20,877 nt of DNA from Thermoplasmata archaeon (GTDB taxonomy: Archaea > Thermoplasmatota > E2 > DHVEG-1 > B18-G2), in the NCBI GenBank assembly GCA_021163455.1, contig JAGGWT010000145.1, forward strand, positions 1-20,877. Reading direction: 5' to 3'. The notes under the pieces are model-generated. The model saw only the letters and a program-made list of their open reading frames with translations, was not told the origin of the DNA and made no database searches. Shown here one piece after another: positions 14,411 through 20,877 of the stretch. A program made the translations under genes and the position numbers. The first letter of the stretch is position 1. Each line of letters opens with the position of its first letter.

Positions 14411-15349
14411 TTGGTAAAGAAGTACAAGAACTTCGAAGAGTTCTTCTCTTCTTATCAAAAACTTATCAGGGAGGAAATAGACAGGAGAATAAAGGATGAA
14501 GATATGAGATACGCACTCAACGGAGGGAAACTTCTGAGACCTTCTATTCTCATGCTATCCTTTGTTGCATGCAATGGCAAAAATTTCGAGAGGGCTATGG
14601 AAAGTGCGATAGGTATTGAGCTTGCCCATTCAGCTTCTCTCATACACGATGATATAATGGATAACGATAAAGAGAGAAGAGGTAAACCCGCTTTCCATGT
14701 CAAAAAAGGGATAGGCAAAGCAATCCTCACTGGCCACAAGATGATCAACGAAGCTTTTCGCATTTCCCTCAAACACGGAAAGAAAAACGCCCAGATATTC
14801 CTTGATAGCTGGAACGAAGCAGTTACTGGACAGATTCTCGATATAGATGTAACTGCAAGAATAAAAGAGCTTATAAAGAATAAGAATATCGAAGAAATTA
14901 TTCGAGAGTACTTCAACATAATCAATCTCAAAACCGCATCTCTCTTCTCGGTCGCATGCCGCGCCGGCGCCATAGAAGCAAAGGCGCCTGAAGATCTTAT
15001 CGAGAACATGGCAAGATATGGAAGAGAGGTTGGCATTGCCTATCAGCTTGCCGATGATCTGGTTGATATGCTGAGCGGAAAGTTAGATGATAGCATAATG
15101 CTCGCGGTTGCAAGATTTAAGGAACATGCCGGAGATGCTGACACTAATGACCTAACGGATCTTTTCAAAAGCATTGATAAGGAGTTTCTAAAAAGCATGT
15201 ACATTGAAGAAATCAAAAAACACATAGAGAAGGCGCAGAGCATAGTTTCTTCTGAAAAGCGTATAAATCCAGATTTTGCCAAAATACTTAAAGAGGCTCC
15301 TGTTTATATAGTCAACAAGATGCTTGAATCCGTAGGGGTGGTGATATAA
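14411..15349 (+). CDS. idsA: Polyprenyl diphosphate synthase (geranylgeranyl/farnesyl type)
   Basis: A 312-residue trans-prenyltransferase that condenses isopentenyl diphosphate onto an allylic diphosphate; in archaea it makes the C20 or longer precursor of ether lipids. The start is TTG at 14411, nine bases after GGAGG; the family-like sequence begins here. Motifs: G-G-K-L-L-R-P (38-44, the IPP-binding K and R kept), first Asp motif D-D-I-M-D (80-84) followed by R-R-G-K-P, K-T-A (174-176), and second Asp motif D-D-L-V-D (215-219). Oddities: the usual G-D after the first motif is G-H (H109), and the stretch after the second motif is unusually short. The residue five before the first Asp motif is Ala, not aromatic, which would allow longer products. 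The UbiA-like gene follows at 8 bases. Confidence 0.9.
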   Translation: MVKKYKNFEEFFSSYQKLIREEIDRRIKDEDMRYALNGGKLLRPSILMLSFVACNGKNFERAMESAIGIELAHSASLIHDDIMDNDKERRGKPAFHVKKGIGKAILTGHKMINEAFRISLKHGKKNAQIFLDSWNEAVTGQILDIDVTARIKELIKNKNIEEIIREYFNIINLKTASLFSVACRAGAIEAKAPEDLIENMARYGREVGIAYQLADDLVDMLSGKLDDSIMLAVARFKEHAGDADTNDLTDLFKSIDKEFLKSMYIEEIKKHIEKAQSIVSSEKRINPDFAKILKEAPVYIVNKMLESVGVVI

Positions 15350-15357
15350 GTTCAGGC

Positions 15358-16017
15358 ATGGGAGAAAAAGGCATTCTGTCACCCTTCACTGTAGTAACAT
15401 CTGTGCTCACAGGCTCGTTTTTTCCGCTTCTGGGCTCCTTCTTTGCTATCATATTTACAGGACATGTATACTGGGAAGGGGTGATACTGACTGCCTTTGG
15501 AGGGTTTATGGCTCATTACTTTCTGGCCCATACCATACACGACCTTGTTCATTCAAAGATAGAGAAGAGAGTTACAATGAGTAAAAGAACTCTCAAAATT
15601 TTGCTTGCAGTAACTCTTGTGATACTCCTCTCCATAGCAATCTATCTTTCCATAAAATGTGGATGGCCTGTTCTTGTGTTTTCAATTATAGGGGCAATTG
15701 TATGTATGTACGCTGAGGGGCTTCTCCACCACGAATCTCAGATGGCTTTCGGTGCCATGTTTCTCGTTATAGGTTCATTCTATGTACAGGCTGGATATCC
15801 AGATGGTGTAAGCAGTGCCATATCCCTGGGTGTCAAACCCTGGATAGAACTCATCTTCCTTTCTCTGTTTGCGTTTTTCAGTCAGTACGGATGGTTGCTC
15901 TTTTACCGGCTGGATGATTATAACTGGAGTAAGGAGATCAAAAACAGGAGTATAATCTTAACAAAGCTGGGCCTGGTTTTTCTGGTTATGGTCTTTGTGG
16001 TGCACACTCTGATGTAA
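15358..16017 (+). CDS. Multi-pass membrane protein, divergent UbiA-like prenyltransferase homologue
   Basis: A 219-residue protein with about six or seven hydrophobic helices. The layout follows UbiA/MenA prenyltransferases: N-terminal S-P-F-T-V-V-T-S-V helix, a motif-1 region A-H-T-I-H-D-L-V-H-S-K (57-67) where active enzymes have N-D-x-x-D, a helix with C-G-W-P-V-L-V, a G-S-F-Y-V-Q-A-G segment, and a motif-2 region Y-R-L-D-D-Y-N-W-S-K (189-198) where active enzymes have D-x-x-x-D with G-K-x-T-L after it. The catalytic Asp pairs are therefore mostly replaced (H-D-L-V-H and D-D-Y-N-W), and the protein is shorter than the usual 280-300. It directly follows the polyprenyl synthase, which supports a prenyl-lipid role. 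The similarity was judged by eye; it could be another membrane family. Confidence 0.6.
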   Translation: MGEKGILSPFTVVTSVLTGSFFPLLGSFFAIIFTGHVYWEGVILTAFGGFMAHYFLAHTIHDLVHSKIEKRVTMSKRTLKILLAVTLVILLSIAIYLSIKCGWPVLVFSIIGAIVCMYAEGLLHHESQMAFGAMFLVIGSFYVQAGYPDGVSSAISLGVKPWIELIFLSLFAFFSQYGWLLFYRLDDYNWSKEIKNRSIILTKLGLVFLVMVFVVHTLM

Positions 16018-16076
16018 GATTTTGAGAAAAGATCTATTCGAAGATATGAGAATTATATGTCCAAGGAAGGTCTGAG

Positions 16077-16484
16077 TTAATTTTTCCTGAACCTCTTCAT
16101 ATAATCAGGGTCATCTTCCTTCCGCAGCCTTCCGCCAAAGAACTTTCTGTTGAGAGATTTTATCGTTCCGGATGTTCCTATCGTTTTAATATCCACTCTC
16201 TGGTCGAGGATTCTATCTATAGAGTTTAGGAGGGTTATCACCTCATCCTTGTATATATGATAGCAGTGGACTATACCCTCCTTTCCGTTGAATCTCGTCA
16301 ATCTCAATCCAACCTCTTTCCAGCTATCCCCAAAAAGTTTTCTGCAGTGATATCTTAAACCGGCTTTCAGTTTTTCTCTATCTATCCCACTCTCCGGCTT
16401 TACCACAACGAATCCTATATACCTGTGTCTTTTCCTTTTACTCTGATTCGATTCGCGGAGCGAGAAGGTAGATGGCACGGGCAT
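16077..16484 (-). CDS. rnp2: RNase P protein component 2 (Pop5/Rpp14 family)
   Basis: A 135-residue Pop5-type subunit of archaeal RNase P, which with Rpp30 helps activate the catalytic RNA for pre-tRNA 5' processing. Family features: K-R-H-R-Y-I-G-F near the start, a central G-L-R-L-T-R-F and G-I-V-H-C, then T-I-G-T-S-G-T-I-K-S-L. I chose the ATG at 16484, because residues M-P-V-P-S-T-F-S-L-R-E fit the P-P-T-L-R lead of other Pop5 proteins; the TTG at 16502 would add six residues. No good start exists closer to the PCNA stop, so the gene overlaps PCNA by 47 bases. The Shine-Dalgarno is poor, which suggests coupling to PCNA translation. The basic tail is normal. Confidence 0.88.
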   Translation of the reverse strand: MPVPSTFSLRESNQSKRKRHRYIGFVVVKPESGIDREKLKAGLRYHCRKLFGDSWKEVGLRLTRFNGKEGIVHCYHIYKDEVITLLNSIDRILDQRVDIKTIGTSGTIKSLNRKFFGGRLRKEDDPDYMKRFRKN

Positions 16485-17175
16485 TCTTATCAGCAAAATC
16501 AAACTCCAGCTTGATGGGGTTATCGTTGCCCAGATAGATGGTGAGTGGCTGGTCTCCCTTTACAGGTTTTATCATGCTGCTCAGATACTCAACCGAAAAC
16601 AGACTCCTGCATTTTTCCGGTGCGTTGAGTTCTATCAGCAAATCCTTTGGCAGTTTTAGATTGACGGTATCGGTATCGCCCTCCGCAAACAGTTCAAAGG
16701 CATCTTCAGTAGCGGTAAGGGCTATGTGGTCTGATATGCTCTCTGATGCTTTAACACCCTGAAGCAACTCTGATGCTTTTACAGTTATCTTGGCAGGAAG
16801 GTTAAGATTCGGTACCTTTGGTTCGGTCATTCCTGTTGTGTCAATCAATCCTATTTTTCTGGTGAGGTTTCCTATTCTGATAATGAGCCTATTTGACACA
16901 TCATCAAGTTCCATTTCCACAGTATCCCCAGAACTTGCAAGTTTCATCACACTTGCAAGTTTGTCAAGATCAATGCCTATCTCTGTTTCATCAGCTTTGT
17001 ACTCCTCAAATGCTGATGCACCAATGCTCAAGTCAACCATCGCGACATGCGCTGGATCTACCGCCCTCAGGCTCATGCCGGCGGGCGTCACATTAATCTT
17101 CACTTCGTTTACCAGTGGTGAAACGATGTCTATCATTTTTTTCAGGATATCTGCCTTTATTTTTGCCTGAAACAT
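16438..17175 (-). CDS. pcn: DNA polymerase sliding clamp PCNA
   Basis: A 245-residue PCNA, a homotrimeric ring that tethers DNA polymerases, FEN1, ligase and others to DNA. The two-domain repeat is clear: the first domain has L-R-A-V-D-P-A-H-V-A-M-V (36-47), then an interdomain loop with P-K-V-P-N-L-N-L-P, and the second domain ends with P-I-K-L-E-F-D-F and Y-L-L-A-P-R. Length is normal. The start ATG at 17175 has a near-perfect GGAGG six bases upstream (17182-17186). A TATA-like box (TTATAAAC on the minus strand, 17224-17233) lies about 52 bases upstream. rnp2 overlaps its end. Confidence 0.97.
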   Translation of the reverse strand: MFQAKIKADILKKMIDIVSPLVNEVKINVTPAGMSLRAVDPAHVAMVDLSIGASAFEEYKADETEIGIDLDKLASVMKLASSGDTVEMELDDVSNRLIIRIGNLTRKIGLIDTTGMTEPKVPNLNLPAKITVKASELLQGVKASESISDHIALTATEDAFELFAEGDTDTVNLKLPKDLLIELNAPEKCRSLFSVEYLSSMIKPVKGDQPLTIYLGNDNPIKLEFDFADKNARAIYLLAPRIESE

Positions 17176-17223
17176 CTTTTTCCTCCTTTTAAAAGCCTCT
17201 CTTTCAGAGATAATACAATCTAT

Positions 17224-17233
17224 GTTTATAATT
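17224..17233 (-). promoter_or_regulatory. TATA-like box of PCNA
   Basis: The minus strand reads AATTATAAAC in the 67-base gap between the NosD-like gene and PCNA. Distance to the ATG is about 52 bases, giving a leader of about 25-30 bases that carries the GGAGG ribosome binding site. Confidence 0.5.
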
Positions 17234-17242
17234 ATGACGGTT

Positions 17243-18487
17243 CTACTTTTGTTCTCTCTTTTTCAGGATTCCTATCACTGCAATCAGGGCGATTATCAGC
17301 AGAGAAACGGAGATATCAACACCGGGTGTCTGATTGTTTGAAGAAATCACCTTTTCAAATGAGACGATGGGATATTTGTCCTCTACGGTTTCATTCTCCT
17401 CAGCGGATATAATATATGGAGAATCTCCTATACCATCTCCATCATTATCTGTACCGTTGTAATCATCCCAGTAGTTACCAACCTCCTTATGATACCATTT
17501 GTTGAATATCCCTGCATCATGAGCATTCTTTTCGTTCATGGTGAAATTATTCATGTATATCGTGTTGTAAAATGAGCCGCAGCACAGCCAGCAGCCGCAG
17601 TTTTCGTTCCATCTTATCAAGTTATTCTTTATTTCGTTGTATGACGAATGGGTTACGTATATACCGTAGGTGTTGTTTTCCACAAGGTTGTCCTCTATAA
17701 TGTTGTCTTTCGATTCATGCAGAAATATTCCATAGTGATTGTCATGAATGTGGCATTTTTTTATGACATTGTTAGACGAAAATGCCATCAGCAGTCCAAT
17801 GATACTTTTGGATACATCAACGTTTTTTATACTGCTATCAGTACAGTTTACCAAGATAATCTGGCCCACCTCTTCCGACGAGATAACAAAGTTCGAAACG
17901 TCATTGATATAGTAAAGCCCTCTTCCGTTGAGGGTGTTGCCAGAGATGATATGGGTATTCCAGTTTTCCAGAGAGCCGCCGACTATGTTGATTCCCCCAC
18001 CAGTGATGGAATTATTCAGGATAGTGACGTTTGTTGAGAAGAACATGTAGATGCATGTATTGTTATTTGCCTCTATCCTGTTATTGATTATTTTCACATG
18101 GTCTGTATATGAGATTGTTATGATGGATGTGCTTCTCTCGCTACTGGTTACGGTGAAGTTCTCAAAAGTGCAGTTCTTTCCCCATATTTCTAGGGTTGCG
18201 TGGTTCTCCTTGACACCATTTATTACAGTCGTGTCTCTGTTCTCTCCGATCAGTTTCAGAGAATTCACGTATTTTGGTATAAAGATGTTTTCGTTGTATA
18301 CACCGCTGTACACATATATCACATCGCCATCAGTTGCATTGTTAACGGCTTGCTGTATGGACGTGTAATTTCCATCCCCGGTTCCACCAACATAGAGGGT
18401 GCGAGCATTCACATCATGAATGAAAAAGATAATTGCCGAAGCCAGCACGAAAAGGAGTGCCACCATAATGAACGATTTTCTTATCAT
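17243..18487 (-). CDS. Membrane-anchored NosD-like right-handed beta-helix surface protein
   Basis: A 414-residue exported protein. A signal anchor or signal peptide covers residues 1-28 (M-I-R-K-S, long hydrophobic core, N-A). T-L-Y-V-G-G-T-G-D-G-N-Y-T-S-I-Q-Q-A-V follows, the standard start of NosD/pectate-lyase-like beta helices, and then about ten parallel beta-helix coils rich in N-N-x-I and G-I-Y/G-I-F. A cysteine cluster C-G-C-W-L-C-C lies at 297-303. Near the end come N-Y-W-D-D-Y-N-G and the calcium-like D-N-D-G-D-G-I-G-D. T-P-G (387-389), a hydrophobic helix (about 390-408) and K-K-R-E-Q-K form the C-terminal anchor. The frame is open up to 18607, but the extra 40 residues overlap the upstream gene and precede the signal sequence. 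A TATA-like box 29 bases before ATG 18487 supports this start. Function unknown; cell-surface binding or carbohydrate processing is possible. Confidence 0.85.
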   Translation of the reverse strand: MIRKSFIMVALLFVLASAIIFFIHDVNARTLYVGGTGDGNYTSIQQAVNNATDGDVIYVYSGVYNENIFIPKYVNSLKLIGENRDTTVINGVKENHATLEIWGKNCTFENFTVTSSERSTSIITISYTDHVKIINNRIEANNNTCIYMFFSTNVTILNNSITGGGINIVGGSLENWNTHIISGNTLNGRGLYYINDVSNFVISSEEVGQIILVNCTDSSIKNVDVSKSIIGLLMAFSSNNVIKKCHIHDNHYGIFLHESKDNIIEDNLVENNTYGIYVTHSSYNEIKNNLIRWNENCGCWLCCGSFYNTIYMNNFTMNEKNAHDAGIFNKWYHKEVGNYWDDYNGTDNDGDGIGDSPYIISAEENETVEDKYPIVSFEKVISSNNQTPGVDISVSLLIIALIAVIGILKKREQK

Positions 18488-18509
18488 ATCTACCCTTATG
18501 CTCTTTTTG

Positions 18510-19439
18510 TTATTTATTAATTTTGCGAATATTGGTGGGTCCACTGGAATCCAGGTACACCCTTTTCCTTGTTCGTATCCCTGGTGCATGTCTAAGGAGG
18601 AGTTCATAGAGGTGGTATGGTTTCGATATCAGTTCACCGGTGCTGCTGCTGAAAAACCCATAATCACTGTGTACACCCCACTTTCCTGCACCCTCAGCGG
18701 GCTTCATACCGTGATCCGAGATAATGTAAATGATGGCATCGGGACATTTCTTCTTCACTCTCTTTGCAAGCTGGTTGATTTCAAGATAGTACTTTAACAT
18801 CTCGAGCTTGTTGCCGGCGCAAACGTGTCCTATCTTGTCAAGGAAGCAGGTGTACCAGAATATAAGATCATAATCTCTGTCGAGGGCAGAGAGTAATCTT
18901 TCACGATCTTCCTTGTATAGCTGGATTGCATACCTTATATAGGGTTTTCTATTTCCCCTGAATGCTTCGAGCAGAAGTTCCCTTGCAGTACTATTGCTCA
19001 CCACTCTACCATATCCAGGCAGACCATTTGTCCAAGACTTTTCGAATTCGTGAAAGATGGTATGGAGGTTCTTTTTCTTCACATAGTCTGCGGTCGACTC
19101 AAAGGGGTTGCCACCTGTCACTGGAAGAACCAGATGATTCCACACCCATATAGTCGGTCTGTGTGGGAGATACCTCCCGAGTTTCTCAGCAAGTTTCACC
19201 CGCATGCTGTCCATACCAGCAAGCAACGTGTGGAGTTTCCATCTTCTCATCACTTCTCTGTCTATCTTGCCGGTTATCATACTTCCCCAGAGCGGTGGCG
19301 TCACCACCACATCATAATCTGATAAATCGGTTCTGCAATGAGCCCTTTGCAAGATGTATTCGAGTTTCCATTCCTCCACGAGAGAATACTCCAAACCATC
19401 TATGCCAAGCACGATAATCCTGGTAAAGTCATCAGACAT
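18510..19439 (-). CDS. Alkaline-phosphatase-superfamily phosphodiesterase/nucleotide pyrophosphatase-like protein
   Basis: A 309-residue hydrolase with all residues of the two-metal site visible: D14 in L-G-I-D-G-L, the probable nucleophile T47 in V-V-T-P-P-L-W-G-S-M-I-T-G, D201 and H205 in F-L-D-K-I-G-H, D242-H243 in S-D-H-G-M, and H257 in W-G-V-H-S-D-Y-G. This is the type I phosphodiesterase/nucleotide pyrophosphatase pattern within the superfamily. There is no signal peptide, so it is probably cytoplasmic, and the substrate cannot be read from sequence. The ATG at 19439 follows GGGGGAAGAAA, and a stop codon lies just upstream in frame. The NosD-like gene starts 22 bases after its stop but may have its own promoter. 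Confidence 0.85.
   Translation of the reverse strand: MSDDFTRIIVLGIDGLEYSLVEEWKLEYILQRAHCRTDLSDYDVVVTPPLWGSMITGKIDREVMRRWKLHTLLAGMDSMRVKLAEKLGRYLPHRPTIWVWNHLVLPVTGGNPFESTADYVKKKNLHTIFHEFEKSWTNGLPGYGRVVSNSTARELLLEAFRGNRKPYIRYAIQLYKEDRERLLSALDRDYDLIFWYTCFLDKIGHVCAGNKLEMLKYYLEINQLAKRVKKKCPDAIIYIISDHGMKPAEGAGKWGVHSDYGFFSSSTGELISKPYHLYELLLRHAPGIRTRKRVYLDSSGPTNIRKINK
18511..18523 (-). promoter_or_regulatory. TATA-like box of the NosD-like gene
   Basis: The minus strand reads AAATTAATAAATA, overlapping the last codons of the upstream hydrolase gene and centred about 29 bases before the ATG at 18487. That is the spacing of a leaderless start. Confidence 0.4.
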
Positions 19440-19735
19440 TTTCTTCCCCCACTTTTTCTTTATTTGTCTCTCCCAGCATGGGGTGGAAACGCAGATCGTT
19501 GATGTTTTTGATTTCGTTTTGCTGTCACTTTACCCGTATAGATCACCCCCAGCATCACTGGAATCTCTATCTCTTCATAAAAATGTATCTTCGGACCTTC
19601 ATATAGATATCGGTGCATTTTCTTGGTACTTCCGGTAGTTTTTCAAACTTATTGCCTATCTTCAGACCCAAGATCCGCTCTGGATAACAACTGTACAAAA
19701 ATTCCTTTAAAAGTAGAGCAACAGAAGAGTAATCG
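19440..19735. other. Non-coding gap between the hydrolase gene and the 40-codon ORF
   Basis: About 296 bases with no supported gene. The minus strand has frames of 61 codons (TTG at 19752 to stop 19567) and 31 codons (ATG 19555 to stop 19460), but neither has a ribosome binding site or a family signal. The plus-strand frame here is antisense to the hydrolase start. The stretch must hold the promoter of the hydrolase gene, but I cannot place it with confidence. No tRNA, repeat or strong hairpin seen. Confidence 0.5.
19706..19713 (+). promoter_or_regulatory. TATA-like box of the 40-codon ORF at 19736
   Basis: TTTAAAAG is centred about 27 bases before ATG 19736, the leaderless spacing also seen for aIF2beta and the 50-codon ORF. 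Confidence 0.35.
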
Positions 19736-19858
19736 ATGATAATAGTTGGCAATGTTTATAACAAGGAGGAGGCAAAAGAAATAGAGTTTATAGCAAAGCT
19801 GTTCATAGTTGGAAAGAGAGCCAGATTTCTGGCTCGTAACTGGTTTTCAAAGGACTAA
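19736..19858 (+). CDS. Possible small protein of 40 residues, unknown
   Basis: ATG to TAA frame of 40 residues beginning M-I-I-V-G-N-V-Y, then an acidic helix N-K-E-E-A-K-E-I-E-F-I-A and a basic end V-G-K-R-A-R-F-L-A-R-N-W-F. A stop lies two codons upstream, so the frame is bounded exactly by this ATG. Two indirect signs favour it: a TATA-like box at leaderless distance, and a four-base CTAA overlap of its stop with the convergent radical SAM gene, the same arrangement as at 474-477 and (as TTAA) at 6056-6059. No family is recognised. It could be a chance ORF or the remnant of a longer gene. Confidence 0.38.
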   Translation: MIIVGNVYNKEEAKEIEFIAKLFIVGKRARFLARNWFSKD

Positions 19859-20877
19859 ATATCCTGAAAAGGTATAACATCACAGCACCCGCACGGGAAG
19901 CACATTGTTTTGAGATTTTTTGTTGAAAGGTTTCTTTCCTGAAGAATTTTCTTTAAAATCTGTGCAATTCTGATAATCCTGTCCGGGTTGGTCTCACCAA
20001 CTCTGCATCCCTTTCTCTCGAATCGTTTCTTTATTTCTGGATTTACTCTGATTGCTCGAGGATTAGGCACAGCTCCAATATCTGCGATTCTTTCCATAGT
20101 TTTTACCACATCTGCATCACTTTCCCCGATACCGTAGATTACGTTGCTCATGACCTTACCTCTGCCAAAAATATCAACAGCACTCTGGAGAAAATCGAAG
20201 ATTTTATCATAGTCCATATATCCACAAATCCTGTCAAACAGCTCTCTGTTTGCAGTTTGGACATTTATCTTGATTTCGTCGGCGCCGGCAGAGTACAGTC
20301 TCGAGATATGCTCGTCGGATTTGACCACGGGCTCGACACCAAGAGGTATATCTGGATATGAGGTTTTGATTATCCTTACAAACCTCTCGATTTTGTTTAT
20401 ATGGTCCTCTATCGAAGGATAAACACCAGAGGTTATGGCAACAGATTTTATGTTACCTGAGTCCATGGCTTTCCTAACAAAATCCAGCAATCTTTCCTCA
20501 GGTATCGAGATGTTACCTGCGGTACAGAATAGGCATGAATAGATGCATCTGTTTTCGATGGAGATAAACAGCTGTCCGGGAGCGTGATATCTCAGATCAA
20601 GAGATTTTGCACGGGCGCGTATCCTGTTGTGCTCTTTTATGATCAATCCTTTTTCATCCTCTTCAAGGACAAATCTTTCCGGATTATCGGATATCCTGAG
20701 TTTGACTCTTTTTCCACCGAATTCCAGTCCAATAACCTTTTCTCCCGAATGTGGACCGCTTTTTGGTCTTTCTATGGACATGTACTTCTGGATGTGCTTC
20801 GGAATGTATATTCGACCATATGATATGAGTTCTGCTTTGAGTTTTGTCAGGTCATCGATCAGAATATCCCTGGTATC
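19855..20877 (-). CDS. Radical SAM protein with a C-terminal cysteine cluster (5' end beyond window)
   Basis: The frame stays open to the right edge, so the ATG at 20781 is probably internal; 32 further codons (Y-G-R-I-Y-I-P-K among them) are visible and the true start lies outside. The radical SAM cluster motif C-I-Y-S-C-L-F-C (CxxxCxxC, bases 20524-20547) is intact, followed by a TIM-barrel-like domain: V-A-I-T-S-G-V-Y, then P-L-G-V-E-P-V, D-E-I-K-I-N-V-Q-T, and V-I-Y-G-I-G-E. The end has M-C-F-P-C-G-C-C-D-V-I-P-F, four cysteines in six residues, which may hold an auxiliary iron-sulfur cluster. It looks related to the biotin-synthase-like archaeal radical SAM proteins of unknown function; I cannot name a substrate. 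The stop overlaps the 40-codon ORF by four bases. Confidence 0.85.
   Translation of the reverse strand, partial: DTRDILIDDLTKLKAELISYGRIYIPKHIQKYMSIERPKSGPHSGEKVIGLEFGGKRVKLRISDNPERFVLEEDEKGLIIKEHNRIRARAKSLDLRYHAPGQLFISIENRCIYSCLFCTAGNISIPEERLLDFVRKAMDSGNIKSVAITSGVYPSIEDHINKIERFVRIIKTSYPDIPLGVEPVVKSDEHISRLYSAGADEIKINVQTANRELFDRICGYMDYDKIFDFLQSAVDIFGRGKVMSNVIYGIGESDADVVKTMERIADIGAVPNPRAIRVNPEIKKRFERKGCRVGETNPDRIIRIAQILKKILQERNLSTKNLKTMCFPCGCCDVIPFQDI

Noticed and set aside
18488..18607. 40-residue N-terminal extension of the NosD-like protein
   Set aside because: It overlaps the end of the upstream hydrolase gene and would place the signal sequence in the middle of the chain.
19460..19555. 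31-codon minus-strand frame just upstream of the hydrolase gene
   Set aside because: Too short to judge, without a ribosome binding site; the stretch more likely holds promoter or leader sequence.
19567..19752. 61-codon minus-strand frame starting at TTG
   Set aside because: No Shine-Dalgarno, a TATA-like element only about 10 bases upstream, and no recognisable sequence. It overlaps the start of the better-supported plus-strand ORF.

Overview
The window is archaeal chromosome. Evidence: archaeal/eukaryotic-type information genes (aIF2 alpha, beta and gamma, ribosomal proteins S6e, S27e and L44e, Nop10, PriS, GINS, PCNA, Pop5-type RNase P protein, prefoldin alpha, SRP receptor FtsY), TATA-box promoters, and several genes that look leaderless. 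Gene content points to Euryarchaeota, and I would guess a Thermoplasmata-type lineage. The secreted gingipain-type (C25) cysteine peptidase resembles what has been reported for sediment-dwelling relatives such as Marine Benthic Group D. The lineage is inference; no rRNA is present to settle it.

Layout. 1-477 (+) is the C-terminal end of a membrane-anchored surface protein. 474-4538 (-) is one tight operon-like block in the order priS, GINS, L44e, S27e, aIF2alpha, nop10, PAC2-type chaperone. nop10 is only 57 codons and easily missed. A single TATA-like box near 4567 can serve this block and the divergent pfdA-ftsY pair (4602-6059, +). 6056-8073 (-) is S6e, aIF2gamma and a PIN-domain protein. 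8233-11097 (+) is a large secreted C25 peptidase, and 11344-13299 (-), convergent to it, a secreted thioredoxin-fold protein with Y_Y_Y-type repeats. 13464-15349 (+) holds a leaderless 50-codon gene, aIF2beta with a TRAM domain, and a polyprenyl diphosphate synthase; 15358-16017 (+) is a divergent UbiA-like membrane protein. 16077-17175 (-) is PCNA with an overlapping Pop5-type RNase P gene. 17243-19439 (-) is an alkaline-phosphatase-superfamily hydrolase followed by an anchored NosD-like beta-helix protein. A small possible gene lies at 19736-19858 (+), and 19855-20877 (-) is a radical SAM protein that runs off the right edge.

How the genes fit together. All three aIF2 subunits lie within about 13 kb, interleaved with primase, GINS and sliding clamp. 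This is a strong example of the replication/translation gene neighbourhood known in archaea. Set among these core genes are exported proteins (cysteine peptidase, thioredoxin-fold protein, anchored beta-helix protein, anchored Ig-like protein) that suggest extracellular protein use and a decorated cell surface. The polyprenyl synthase and UbiA-like protein form a likely lipid or prenyl-transfer pair, but the second has lost the usual acidic motifs.

No tRNA, rRNA, CRISPR array or insertion sequence was seen.
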